Positions 7,541 through 16,100 are shown, numbered from the stretch's first letter. The stretch: 39,714 nt of DNA from Mesorhizobium loti (GCF_002858745.1 NZ_PJRO01000024.1:1-39714), one strand, 5' to 3'. The notes: a model not told the origin generated them from the letters alone. Numbers and translations are program-made.

Positions 7541-8800
7541 ATGCAGCGCAAGCTGGACCTCCGAACAGGCCTGCCGGTATGGCAGGCATATCGTGCACCG
7601 CGCGTGCCCACGCAAAGACTGACGCGGGATGTCAAATGCGACGTGCTGGTGGTGGGCCTCGGTATCAGCGGCGCCATGATCGCGGAAGCGCTCACCGCGC
7701 AAGGCCTCTCCGTCATCGGTGTCGACCGACGCGGTATCATGCAGGGCTCGACACCCGCGACCACGGCGCTGGTGCAGTTCGAGATCGATCAACCGCTCTG
7801 TGAACTTGGCCGGCAAATCGGACAGGCTGACGCCGCGCAGGCATGGCGACGTTCGCGGCTGGCGGTGACCAATCTTCGGGGTCGCATCAGCGAGCTCGGC
7901 ATCCGCTGCGACATGACGACGGCACCATCCCTGTATCTGGCGGGAGATGCACTCGGTCCCGCGCAATTGCGCGAGGAAGCCGCCGCTCGGGCCGGCATCG
8001 GCATCCGCGCCACCTACCTCACGCCGACAGTCCTGCAGGAGACATTCGGTATCGCGCGAAAGGGCGCGATCCTGAGCCAGGACAATCTCGCCCTCGATCC
8101 GCGCAAGCTCACCGCCGGCCTGCTGAACAAGGCACTTGAAAGAAAGGCGCGCCTCTACGCTCCGGTAGAGGTCATCGCGCTTGCCCCCGAATCCGGCGGG
8201 GTGGGTGTGGAAAGCCAGGGCGGGCCTGCTATTTCGGCGCGGCACGTCGTGCTGGCCACCGGCTATGAGCTGCTGGGTATGGTGCCCTCAGACACACATT
8301 CCATCATCTCCACCTATGCCATCGCGACGAAACCACAGAAGCGAAAGCTCTGGCCGGGCGGAGCCCTGGTCTGGGAGGCTTCCGATCCGTATCTCTACAT
8401 GCGCGCGACCGCCGACGGGCGCGTGATATGCGGCGGCGAAGACGAGGACTTCGCGGACGAGCAAAGCCGGGACAGCCTGCTGGCCGACAAGACGCGCACG
8501 CTGTCGGCCAAGTTGAAGACCCTGTTTCCGCAACTGGACACGACGGTCGAATTCGCCTGGACCGGCTCCTTCGGAACCACGACCACCGGCCTGCCCTATA
8601 TGGGCGAATTGCCCGGTTATCCGGGTATCTTCGCGGCGCAGGGCTACGGCGGCAACGGCATCACCTATTCGCAGATCGCGTCGGAGCTGATCGCCACGGC
8701 GATCGCAGGCGGCGAGGATGGCGACGCAAGGTTGTTCGCGTTTGACCGGACCAGCATGATGCGAAAGATGGTGGACCTGGCTGGCAGGCTCGTTCCTTGA
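7541..8800 (+). CDS. FAD-dependent oxidoreductase (DAO family)
   Basis: A 419-residue flavoenzyme of the D-amino-acid oxidase/glycine oxidase fold. The dinucleotide site is DVLVVGLGISGAMIAEAL, with the three glycines at residues 39, 41 and 44. The acidic end of the second strand is at VDRR. HVVLATGYE and the C-terminal TGLPYMGELPG and AAQGYGGNGITYS are the expected FAD contacts. No signal peptide or membrane segment is seen. The substrate is unknown; these enzymes usually oxidise a secondary or primary amine. It lies 65 bases after the membrane protein on the same strand and may share its transcript. Confidence 0.86.
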   Translation: MQRKLDLRTGLPVWQAYRAPRVPTQRLTRDVKCDVLVVGLGISGAMIAEALTAQGLSVIGVDRRGIMQGSTPATTALVQFEIDQPLCELGRQIGQADAAQAWRRSRLAVTNLRGRISELGIRCDMTTAPSLYLAGDALGPAQLREEAAARAGIGIRATYLTPTVLQETFGIARKGAILSQDNLALDPRKLTAGLLNKALERKARLYAPVEVIALAPESGGVGVESQGGPAISARHVVLATGYELLGMVPSDTHSIISTYAIATKPQKRKLWPGGALVWEASDPYLYMRATADGRVICGGEDEDFADEQSRDSLLADKTRTLSAKLKTLFPQLDTTVEFAWTGSFGTTTTGLPYMGELPGYPGIFAAQGYGGNGITYSQIASELIATAIAGGEDGDARLFAFDRTSMMRKMVDLAGRLVP

Positions 8801-8841
8801 AGGCCGGAGGCGAGCTTGAGCGATATCCGCAGAAATGCGCC

Positions 8842-8903
8842 AGCTTTTGTTCCTGCGCAATTGCGGACGCAAATCCACTGCGCACCTCGCGGGGATTGGC
8901 TCA
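8842..8903. repeat. diverged copy of a rhizobial palindromic intergenic repeat
   Basis: The core CGCAATTGCGGACG (8856-8869) and its flanks match, in reverse orientation, the element at 10782-10876, with scattered substitutions and loss of one end. It ends at the stop codon of the small minus-strand gene at 8901. Confidence 0.6.
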
Positions 8904-9110
8904 GCGACCCAAGGGTCGCCGCGAAAGCTCGATCAGCTCCATCTCATCGCGGATACCAAGCTGATAGTTGGCAATGATGCGCGATGCGCGTTTTTCCCTG
9001 TCGTCGACCGTTTCGCCGTCGACCGAGGTTGCGGCAAAGACCTTGTTCAGCAGGTCGACTTCATCAGGCAGAAGTACCGCGGCATCTTCCAGCTTCTGTC
9101 GAATTGGCAT
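8901..9110 (-). CDS. small hypothetical protein, 69 residues
   Basis: A polar, probably helical 69-residue protein beginning MPIRQKLEDAAVLLPDEVD and rich in Asp, Glu and Arg. No known domain is recognised. I chose the ATG at 9110 because GAGAGG lies just before it; an in-frame start at 9182 adds a Cys-containing tail that does not look coding. Codon use with high GC3 supports the shorter form. There is no signal peptide or membrane segment. Confidence 0.6.
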   Translation of the reverse strand: MPIRQKLEDAAVLLPDEVDLLNKVFAATSVDGETVDDREKRASRIIANYQLGIRDEMELIELSRRPLGR

Positions 9111-9472
9111 GGCCTCTCTATCCTGCAAAACAGATAAAACGCAGATTCCGCTCTGGCGAACAGGAACGGACATCCCATCCAAATGTGCGATTTATGAGAC
9201 CTGACCAGAGGTTTTCGAACCAGGCGCATGCGGAACCTGACCGGAGAGGTAATCGGCAGCGGATTGAAATTCTCGGGCTCGATCGCCGCAAGGCAGATAC
9301 CATCTTTCGACGTCAGTACAAGGTCTCGCCAGAGCCCGCGCGAGAGTCCCATTTTTTGGAACGAAGGCTGTTACCGCCGGTTCGTTGAAGGAAGTGGCCT
9401 CGGTACGACCTCGGCTTCGCCAAACTGCCATTCGATTATCGAGGACGCCACCCAACAACACGGAGCGAAACG
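9111..9472. other. intergenic region with divergent promoters
   Basis: About 360 bases without a convincing gene. It must hold the promoter of the minus-strand 69-residue gene and contains the EcfG-type promoter at 9358-9382 reading right. Open frames on both strands are rich in Arg, Ser and Pro and look like shadows. Confidence 0.5.
9358..9382 (+). promoter_or_regulatory. EcfG/RpoE2-type general stress promoter
   Basis: GGAAC at 9358-9362, an 18-base spacer, then TT at 9381-9382. As at 6386, a T-run precedes the GGAAC and the -10 reads GGTT. Transcription would start near 9390 and serve the small acidic protein gene that follows, and perhaps the VOC gene. Confidence 0.65.
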
Positions 9473-9681
9473 ATGCCCCGCCAAAAGACTTTGAAACCGG
9501 CGCACGCGTGCCGAAGCCCGGCAAGTCGCTGCGCCCGGACCCGATCCACACCGGTGACCGCGCCGACGAGCCGAAGAAACCCTATGGCCTTGTCGAAGAC
9601 CGCGAGGACGTCAACGACAAGACGCGCCACTCCGAGGGACGCAGCTACAGTCATCCGCGCCTGCGCGGACATCCCGGCTGA
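9473..9681 (+). pseudogene. small hydrophilic stress-type protein, possibly frameshifted near its start
   Basis: From about 9476 to the TGA at 9681 one frame reads as a convincing disordered, charged protein: DFETGARVPKPGKS, then PIHTGDRADEPKKPYG, then VEDREDVNDKTRHSEG. GC3 is high throughout. The ATG at 9473 has a good GGAG ribosome site but is in a different frame. One extra C in the CCCC run at 9476-9479 would join them. In the coding frame itself only TTG and GTG starts at 9385 and 9394 exist, close to the predicted transcription start. So this is a one-base frameshift, a sequence error, or an unusual start. Function unknown. Confidence 0.5.
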
Positions 9682-9770
9682 CACCTCCAGGCGGCTCAGA
9701 TTTTCGAGTGATGCGCCTGCGATTGCTGGCGCGCTGCTGATGCGGCTGCAGGATTACGATGGAGGAAGCG

Positions 9771-10124
9771 ATGCTCAGGATCGGGTCGATCGTGTGGGGG
9801 GTGCGCGATGTTCCACGCGCCATCGAATTCTGGTGCGCCGCGTTGGACTACAAGCCGCTGCGGGAGCCATCACCGGATTGGGCTATCCTTGTCCCGCTCG
9901 AAGGACAGGGCCAGCAGATGGCGATCACACTTGTCGCGTCCGACGCCGCCACGCATCAGCGCCATCACCTCGATCTTTATGCGTCCGATCAACAGGCCGA
10001 GGTCGAAAGGCTGCTGTCGATCGGGGCGCGGCGGATGGACTGGCGCTATCCTGACGGCGCGGATTATGTCGTGCTTGCCGATCCGGACGGGAATACGTTC
10101 TGTGTGGTGCGCAAGCAGATGTAG
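9771..10124 (+). CDS. VOC/glyoxalase family protein
   Basis: A 117-residue protein of the vicinal oxygen chelate fold, two beta-alpha-beta-beta-beta modules. The start MLRIGSIVWGVRDVPRAIEF is the usual first strand and helix. HHLDLYASD gives a candidate metal-ligand His, and YVVLADPDGNTFCVV is the classic last strand. The ATG at 9771 is preceded by GGAGGAAGCG; the in-frame ATG at 9759 lies within that site region and is less likely. Relatives include glyoxalases, dioxygenases and resistance proteins; the substrate cannot be read. Confidence 0.83.
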   Translation: MLRIGSIVWGVRDVPRAIEFWCAALDYKPLREPSPDWAILVPLEGQGQQMAITLVASDAATHQRHHLDLYASDQQAEVERLLSIGARRMDWRYPDGADYVVLADPDGNTFCVVRKQM

Positions 10125-10238
10125 CCGATGGATTGGCGCCACAAGGCATAGTCCGCCACCGGCACAAGCACTTTAGTATCCTACTCCACCGCTTCGTTCC
10201 GTGCGAAAATACTACCCGGCGCGGAAAGGGGGACAGCT

Positions 10239-10454
10239 TTGTCCAGATCGACTTGGGAATGTGCAGGCTGCGGAGAAGTATTCACATCGAAAAAAACTGA
10301 CGGCCGGCGGATGGTTCGCGTCGAGATCACGTCGAGCGACGGCTCTTCCCAATTGAGCGAAGTCTTCGCGCTCTGCCCCGACTGCCAGCACCGGCTGCTC
10401 AAGCTCGCCAATCCCACGCAATGGCCAAAAGCGCAGCCGCGAACGTCCCACTAG
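10239..10454 (+). CDS. small protein with two Cys pairs (zinc-ribbon-like)
   Basis: A 71-residue protein with CAGC near residues 8-11 and CPDC near 46-49, a spacing that fits one zinc-ribbon or zinc knuckle. The start is TTG with AAAGGGGG about seven bases upstream, which is why an ATG-only search would miss it. Between the Cys pairs is a strand-rich stretch, MVRVEITSSDG. No enzyme domain is recognised. A nucleic-acid or protein-binding role is possible but is only inference. Confidence 0.55.
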   Translation: MSRSTWECAGCGEVFTSKKTDGRRMVRVEITSSDGSSQLSEVFALCPDCQHRLLKLANPTQWPKAQPRTSH

Positions 10455-10578
10455 AGCAATGCCAGCAAAAGTGCGCAGCGTGGGCCGATCGTGCGGGCAA
10501 CCGTCAGCGCTTGTTTAAATGGAGGAAAGCTGTTCTGGTCCGCCCGCAGGGGAGCATCCGGGCAATCGAGGGGTTGCA

Positions 10579-10761
10579 ATGCAACTACACCAAAAAGGCG
10601 TCGAACTGCTTGTCACCGTGATGGATGCAATCGACCACCAGGACAAGCTGACGCCAGCCGATGTCGATTGGCTGCTGCGGGAAACCGCGGATGTGCTGGG
10701 CGAGCTGTTGAAACGGGACGTCCCTGCCGAAAGGCGGAAGGAAATCGCCAACGACACGTGA
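10579..10761 (+). CDS. small acidic helical protein, 60 residues
   Basis: Begins MQLHQKGVELLVTVMDAID and is predicted to be almost all helix, with DVDWLLRETADVLGELLKRD in the middle. GAGGGG lies upstream of the ATG at 10579; an in-frame ATG at 10519 gives a Gly/Pro-rich extension that looks non-coding. No family is recognised. It stands alone next to a palindromic repeat. Confidence 0.58.
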   Translation: MQLHQKGVELLVTVMDAIDHQDKLTPADVDWLLRETADVLGELLKRDVPAERRKEIANDT

Positions 10762-10781
10762 TGGGGGCGACTTTGCTGACG

Positions 10782-10876
10782 AGAGCGTTTCCAGGAAAAG
10801 CGTGCAGCGGTTTTCCGTCCGCAATTGCGTAAAAACAAAGAGTTAGAGCGGTTCCGTGAAAAACGGAAACGCTCTG
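10782..10876. repeat. 95-bp rhizobial palindromic intergenic element
   Basis: The ends AGAGCGTTTCC (10782-10792) and GGAAACGCTCT (10866-10876) are a perfect 11-bp inverted repeat. The right part also folds alone: AGAGCGGTTCCGT (10845-10857) pairs with ACGGAAACGCTCT (10864-10876) with one mismatch. The inner core CGTCCGCAATTGCG is shared with the copy at 8842-8903. It has no coding capacity and looks like a non-autonomous, MITE-like intergenic repeat. Confidence 0.72.
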
Positions 10877-10989
10877 GAGGAGCCGGTTGCGACCTGGCGA
10901 GCTGATGCGCCGAGCAGCCCCGAACCACAACTTCCCCTTGCCCGTGCCGCGTTCCAAAACGTTAAGCGCGAAGCCGCTTCGGCGAGTCT

Positions 10990-11250
10990 TCACCGCGTCG
11001 GCATCGGGCCGGGTGCGGGATCAGGCAAAGGTCCGGGTGGCGTGGGCGGTACCGGATCCGGCACCGGCGGAACCGGATGCGTCGGTCCGGGCCACAGTTG
11101 CGCATGAGGTGGAATCTCCTTCACCTCATTCGGGTCCGGCACCGGGATTTCCTGCGGCAACGGCCCGGGCTCAGGGGCCTCGTCTGGTCTGGGCTGTGGC
11201 TCAGGCGGTGAGTCCGGCACATCCGGGGGTGGTCTTTTCGGGTCCGCCAT
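10990..11250 (-). CDS. small proline-rich protein, 86 residues
   Basis: An 86-residue protein, about one third Pro, with many Asp and Glu and no Cys. It starts MADPKRPPPDVPDSPPEPQP and ends in a PVPD/PxPGP run. It should be fully disordered. AGGAG lies eight bases before the ATG, and a near-consensus EcfG promoter lies just upstream. No signal peptide or membrane segment is seen. Low complexity lowers confidence, but the ribosome site and spacing support a real gene. Confidence 0.55.
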   Translation of the reverse strand: MADPKRPPPDVPDSPPEPQPRPDEAPEPGPLPQEIPVPDPNEVKEIPPHAQLWPGPTHPVPPVPDPVPPTPPGPLPDPAPGPMPTR

Positions 11251-11279
11251 CGCGGCATCTCCTGGGTTTCACCAGGAAG

Positions 11280-11305
11280 AACCCGCAACCGGGGCCTGAT
11301 GTTCC
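11280..11305 (-). promoter_or_regulatory. EcfG-like promoter with 19-base spacer
   Basis: Reading leftwards, a T-run precedes GGAAC (11305-11301), then 19 bases, then TT (11281-11280). The spacer is one base longer than in the other sites of this window, so the call is weaker. It points at the proline-rich protein gene. Confidence 0.4.
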
Positions 11306-11330
11306 GAAAAATCGATCGGTGCTCGCGCTC

Positions 11331-11954
11331 CTAGAAGCGCGGGTAAAGGCCGGTGCTGATCGCCTTCGCCACCGCTGCCGCGCGCGTTTCGACTTCCAGG
11401 AAGCGCAGCACGGCCGAAACATGGATCCGGACCGTGAAAGGCGAAATGTTGAGGGCGCGGCCAATTTCCTTGTTCGACCTGCCCTCTGCCATGAGGTCGA
11501 GTATCTCACGCTGGCGCGGCGTCAGTTCGCCTCGGTTGCGGGACGGAGGCGCTGTCCGTCGCCCGAGCGGGGTGCCGGCGATTATCGCATGCAACGCCTC
11601 GGCTATCTCCCCAGGCGTCGCTGATTTGCCGATATGTCCATCGGCACCATTGGCAATGACATTGCCGATCATCCTGCGATCTTCGAGGGATGAGACGAAA
11701 ATGATGGCAGAATGCGGAAACTCGCCGCGCAGCCAGCGTGCCGAAAAGACCGGGTCGTAATCCGGGCAGAGGAAGTCAAGGACAACCAGGTCGGGGTTGA
11801 CTTCCCGGCGCAGCATCAGGCTTTCCAGGTCGCTGGCATCGTACAACGACGCCTGGGGAAAAGTGCTTCGCACGATCCGCAGCATCGCTTCCCTGAAGAT
11901 CGGTTGTCCATCCGCGACAACGATCCTTTTTGGCAGGAAACTCGCTGAATCCAT
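11331..11954 (-). CDS. LuxR/NarL-type response regulator
   Basis: A 207-residue two-component regulator. The receiver spans about residues 8-125: RIVVADGQPIFREAM (acidic pocket), LVVLDFLCPDYD (phospho-Asp), IIFVSSLED (switch Ser), GADGHIGKS (conserved Lys). The helix-turn-helix is at about 143-200, LTPRQREILDLMAEGRSNKEIGRALNIS read in two parts, with FTVRIHVSAVL as recognition helix. The acidic pair is reduced to Ala-Asp, so phosphorylation may be altered. AAAGG precedes the ATG. No kinase is adjacent. It sits downstream of the phosphopantetheinyl transferase gene on the same strand, 108 bases away. A truncated paralogue lies at 5874-6212. Confidence 0.9.
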   Translation of the reverse strand: MDSASFLPKRIVVADGQPIFREAMLRIVRSTFPQASLYDASDLESLMLRREVNPDLVVLDFLCPDYDPVFSARWLRGEFPHSAIIFVSSLEDRRMIGNVIANGADGHIGKSATPGEIAEALHAIIAGTPLGRRTAPPSRNRGELTPRQREILDLMAEGRSNKEIGRALNISPFTVRIHVSAVLRFLEVETRAAAVAKAISTGLYPRF

Positions 11955-12046
11955 ATAGCCTTTTGATCCGCTTTTCCTGTTCGTCGAAGCCCAGTGCGTT
12001 GACCGACAAGCGGTATCAGACTGATGTCGTAAGGCGAAGCACTCTC

Positions 12047-12068
12047 GACTAGCACATATGGACTAGTC
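12047..12068. promoter_or_regulatory. 22-bp dyad, possible LuxR-type regulator site
   Basis: GACTAG-N10-CTAGTC, with CATATG centred exactly on the same axis, so 18 of 22 positions are symmetric. The centre lies about 103 bases upstream of the response regulator start, and the right arm includes the stop codon of the preceding gene. The position and size suit an activator site; the link to the regulator is inferred. Confidence 0.4.
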
Positions 12069-12719
12069 TTCCACAGCAGCCGGCACGAATGCCACGGCCA
12101 GGATATGCGACGAGATCGACACCCGTGCTTCGATACGCCGGCCATTTGCAAGGGTGACGATGCCGGCCGGCAGGTCGACCGCGATGTCCTCAAAACCGAG
12201 TACTTCGCCGTCAAGCGGGAAGCTTGCCTTGTAGGCGGCCTCCTTGACCACGAAGGCAAGCTTGCCGGCGATGGCCGGATCGCAGTCTCCAAGCCGATCG
12301 CGCGGGGTCACGACGATCGGTTCCAGATCCGGCGGCAGCGGCGTCGCCAGTTCGATATCGACGCCGACGCTCCGAACCGTTTCCGCACGTGCGGAAACCG
12401 CTATCGCGATGTCGGCGTCGTGGGCGATCGATCCGACCACGCCGATGGGCCAGACCGGTTCGCCTGCCTTGCCGCGTGGAACGGCAACATCGGGATGGCC
12501 CAGTTGCCGGAGCAGTCCGTGGGCGAGCAGCCGGCCGGCACCGCTTGCGTCGCGCCCGGACGGCGTGCGGGACAGGATCGTCCCGCTTTCGTCGGGCAGG
12601 ATGTGGCTGGCGTCGCCTGCTTCGACGCACCGACACGCAATCAGCACGCCCGGCGGTGCGAGTGCCGCCAGCACCTGTTCAAGCATGCCCACGTCATGCA
12701 AAGCCGGCCCATCGCTCAT
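12063..12719 (-). CDS. 4'-phosphopantetheinyl transferase, Sfp/EntD type
   Basis: A 218-residue cytoplasmic enzyme that loads coenzyme-A-derived phosphopantetheine onto a carrier-domain Ser. The family motifs are in order: GEPVWPIGVVGSIAHD, then VGVDIE (the Mg-binding acids), then KLAFVVKEAAYKA (the WxxKEAxxK-type helix, with Phe for Trp). ARAETVRSVG lies between them. It lies 20 bases after the GNAT gene on the same strand and two genes after the NRPS-like gene, so the obvious partner is the carrier domain of that protein (Ser584). Confidence 0.9.
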   Translation of the reverse strand: MSDGPALHDVGMLEQVLAALAPPGVLIACRCVEAGDASHILPDESGTILSRTPSGRDASGAGRLLAHGLLRQLGHPDVAVPRGKAGEPVWPIGVVGSIAHDADIAIAVSARAETVRSVGVDIELATPLPPDLEPIVVTPRDRLGDCDPAIAGKLAFVVKEAAYKASFPLDGEVLGFEDIAVDLPAGIVTLANGRRIEARVSISSHILAVAFVPAAVED

Positions 12720-12739
12720 GCTGCAACACCGGCCATGAC

Positions 12740-13195
12740 TTAGCGGCGCAGATCGAGCTCGGCGATCATTTCGCCGTCCTCGTCCAGTCCCTGCTCGACA
12801 AAACCGAACGAGGCGTAGAGCCGCCGTACCGCCGTGTTGGCGGGCTCATAGCAGATCGAGACCTTGCGCACATGCGTCAGACCTTCGATCTCGCGCAGCG
12901 CCGCCGCAATGCCGGCACGGCCCAGACCTTTGCCTTGTTCACGGCGATCGATCATGAAGCGGTAGATGCTTGCTTCATCGTCATCGGCCGGCGCGTCGTA
13001 CATCAGGAAGCCGACAACCTCGCCGTCGGCCACGACAGCGCGCGGGATCGCGTCGTCATCTTCGCCTGCCTCTTCGAGCGAGTCGGCATTGGAAGCAACG
13101 AAGCCGTGCTGCCCGGGCAGCAGTTCGAGGGCAAGGATTGCCCGGCGATTGCGGTCCGTGACCGGCTCCAGCGTCACCGAAACGGGCTCTCTCAT
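12740..13195 (-). CDS. GNAT acetyltransferase, BltD/polyamine-type
   Basis: A 151-residue acetyl-CoA-dependent N-acetyltransferase. The acetyl-CoA loop is REQGKGLGRAG. The segments HGFVASNADSLEEA near residue 30 and YRFMIDRREQGKGLG near 78-92 resemble Bacillus BltD-type spermine/spermidine acetyltransferases, which acetylate primary amines. YEPANTAVRRLYASFGF is the usual C-terminal motif. Its ATG overlaps the TGA of the NRPS-like gene by one base (TGATG), a classic coupling signal. I infer that it acts on the amine product or substrate of that enzyme, as a tailoring or self-protection step. Confidence 0.88.
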   Translation of the reverse strand: MREPVSVTLEPVTDRNRRAILALELLPGQHGFVASNADSLEEAGEDDDAIPRAVVADGEVVGFLMYDAPADDDEASIYRFMIDRREQGKGLGRAGIAAALREIEGLTHVRKVSICYEPANTAVRRLYASFGFVEQGLDEDGEMIAELDLRR

Positions 13196-16100
13196 CAGGC
13201 CTTCCGTTCGATGATCGGCGTGACGATGCCATATAGTTTCGCCGGATTGCCGCGCCAGACCGTGTTGGGCTCCAGCACTTCGCCCTTCATGACGAAACAG
13301 TCGACGTCGGCGACGGAACCCTCGCCCATCACCACGGCGTAGTGCACGAAGGCGGCAGGCGCCAGCGTGCAGCCATTGCCGATGCGGATGTAGTCGGACT
13401 TGAAGGCGCCCTCTTCCAGCGAATGCGCCTGGATCACGCAGCTTTCGTTCAGCGTCACGTCATCGCCGATCTCGACCAGCGAGCGCTCGGTGATGATGGA
13501 GCCGCCGTCGTAGAGCCGCTTGCCGACCTTGACGCCGACCGCACGCATGATGAGCGGCTTGAACGGCGTGCCGGCGAACAGGCGCATGATCGGCGAATCC
13601 GACAGTTTCCAATGACGTTCGTGCCGCCAGAAGATCGGATCGTAGATCGTCGCCATGCGCGGCTTCAGGCGCCGGAAGCCGAGGCTGATGCGCTCCAGGA
13701 AGATGTAGAACGGGATCGCGATCGCAGAGGTCAGCACCACCGCCACGAACAGCGCCGTCTGGCCCCACTCGGTGTAGTAGTTCAGCGCACGGTCCCAGAT
13801 CGCCAGGGTCAGGAACAGGATCAGCCACTGCGAAAACACGAACAGCAGCGCCGATATGCCATTGTGCAGGTTCTTGAGCGGCAGGCGGCGACGGCGTTCC
13901 TCGCTGGAGATCAGGCCGAGCAGTTCCTTGTCGCGGTTGACGATGCGCGGGATCTCGAAGGGCGGCGAACCGAGCAGGCCGACATTCTCGCGGACCGGAC
14001 CATCGACCGGCACATGGACCTTGGTGCCGAGCAGCACGTTGTAGCCGGTGCGCGAATCCGGCGAGTAGATGATGTTGTTGCCGAAGAAATTGCGATCCCC
14101 GACCCGCGTGTGTTCGAGGCGGAACGAGTTGGCCGACTTCTGCATGTTGATCATGAACAGGCCGTCGGACACCATGGTCTCCGAGCCGATTTCACTGAGC
14201 TGCGGATTTTCGTGGCGCTGGTTGGTGCCGAAGTTGGAGCCGGTCTGGTCGACCTTGTTCAGCTTCCAGCCGATGGCGCGCAGGTAGTAGACGATCGCCG
14301 ATGAGTCGCCGAACAGGGTGTTCAGAAGACGCACGTTGCTGACCATCTCCAGCATGGACTGCAACCAGTAGTGTAAGCCATAGAGCGAGTAGTTGCGCCC
14401 CGGTTTCAGGAACAGGTTGAACAGGCGCGGCAGCATGGCCGCCAGAAGCACACCGCCGACGATGAAACCGGCGACCGTGACCGTGGTGCCGATGGCAACG
14501 ATGCCGATGGTTTCCTGGTAGTCGTCGCTGACATTTTCCCAGAAAGTGTGGAACAGCAGCGGGAACGGCGTGACGATGGTGAACAGGATGACGAGCTGGA
14601 TCAGCTCGTAGATGACCCGGCGCGCGCTGGAAATCGGCACGTTGGAAATGGGCGAATAATCGGCGGTGGTCGGGATGGCCGGCGAGCCGTGCCAATGTTC
14701 CCCGGCCGGGATCGCCTGGCCGCGATGCAGCGACGAGGCGTGGCCGAGCTGGGAACCGGCCTCCATGCGCGTATCGATGTCGAGCGTCGAGCCAACGCCG
14801 ACAAAGGCGTTGTCGCCGACATAGACCGGACCGGTGTGGATGTAGCCGGCCTGGGCGCGGAAGCCCAGCACGCTGGATTCCTTGCGCAGGATGGTGTTGT
14901 CGCCAATGGTGATCAGGTCGGTGCAAACCGGCACGGAGCGGCATTCGATCACCGTGCGATCGCCGAGGCGTGCGCCGAGCAGGCGCAGATAGAGGCTGTA
15001 GAGCGGGCTGCCGCGGAACAGCACCACCGGAGCTGTGCGGATCAGCGTCTTGACGACCCAGAAGCGATAATAGCGCCAGCCCCAGATCGGGAAGGTCTCC
15101 GCCTTCCAGCGGCCGACCAGAACCCATTTGCCGACGACGGCCGCACCCGTCAGGCCAAAGAACATGCCGGCCGACAGGATCACGCAGCGCATGTAAAGCG
15201 TGGCGGGATCGTCGAGCGCGTCATAGACCCAGTCGAGCCCATCGTTGAATGCCCACAGCGACAGATAGCTGTAGGCGGCATAAAACAGCAGTTGCAAAAA
15301 GCCGGTGCCCCAGTACTGCAGGTTGGTAGCCTTGTGGGTGAGCATCGGCTCGTTGGCAGCGACCGCCACTTCCGCCGGCGCGCGCAGATGATCGGCGAAT
15401 TTGGCGATGGTCGGATTGAGATAGATGTCGCGCATCGACGCCGTCGCCCACTCCGGCCGTGCACGCACGCGGGCGCAGAAGCGGGCCATGAGCAGGGAGT
15501 TGGCGCCGAGATCATCGAAGAAATGATCCTCGATCGAGACGCCTTCGAACTTCAGGACATCAGCCAGCGTTTCGGCCAGGAACTTCTCGTCGTCGTTGCG
15601 ATAGTCGACCATCGCATTGCCGGCGGTGACGCGAACGCTGGTCGGCTTCGGCAGCTTGCGCAGATCGGCCTTGTTGGAGACCGTCATCGGGATCGCCGAC
15701 AGGCGCTCCAGATAGGCCGGCACCATGTAGTCGGGCAGGCGCCGCTTCAGCTCCTGCGCCAGTGCTGAGCGGTCGATCTCCACGACATCGGTCTTCGGCG
15801 CAAAATAGGCGACAAGCTCGGTGCGCTCCGGTTCGATCTCCCAGGTGGTGACCGCGGCCTGCGCGATGCCGGGCTGGTCGAGCAGTACGGCCTCGATCTC
15901 GCCCAGTTCGATGCGATAGCCACGGATCTTCACCTGGGTGTCGATGCGGCCGCGATATTCGATCTCGCCCTTGTCGTTGATGCGGCCGAGGTCACCGGTA
16001 CGGTAGATGCGGCCGCTCGGATTGTTGGGCAGGCCGATGAAATCCTCGATGAACTTCTGGTCCGTCAGGTCCGGGCGGTTGAGATAGCCGACCGCGACGC

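Noticed and set aside
9192..9551. A 119-codon minus-strand frame.
   Set aside because: It covers the EcfG promoter and the opposite small gene, and its composition is non-coding.
10830..10855. A GGAAC followed at 18 bases by TT on the minus strand.
   Set aside because: It lies inside the palindromic repeat, the -10 is a plain T-run, and no gene follows in that direction.
10845..10876. A hairpin that could be a terminator for the 60-residue gene.
   Set aside because: It is the end of the interspersed repeat and has no T-run; termination there would be accidental.
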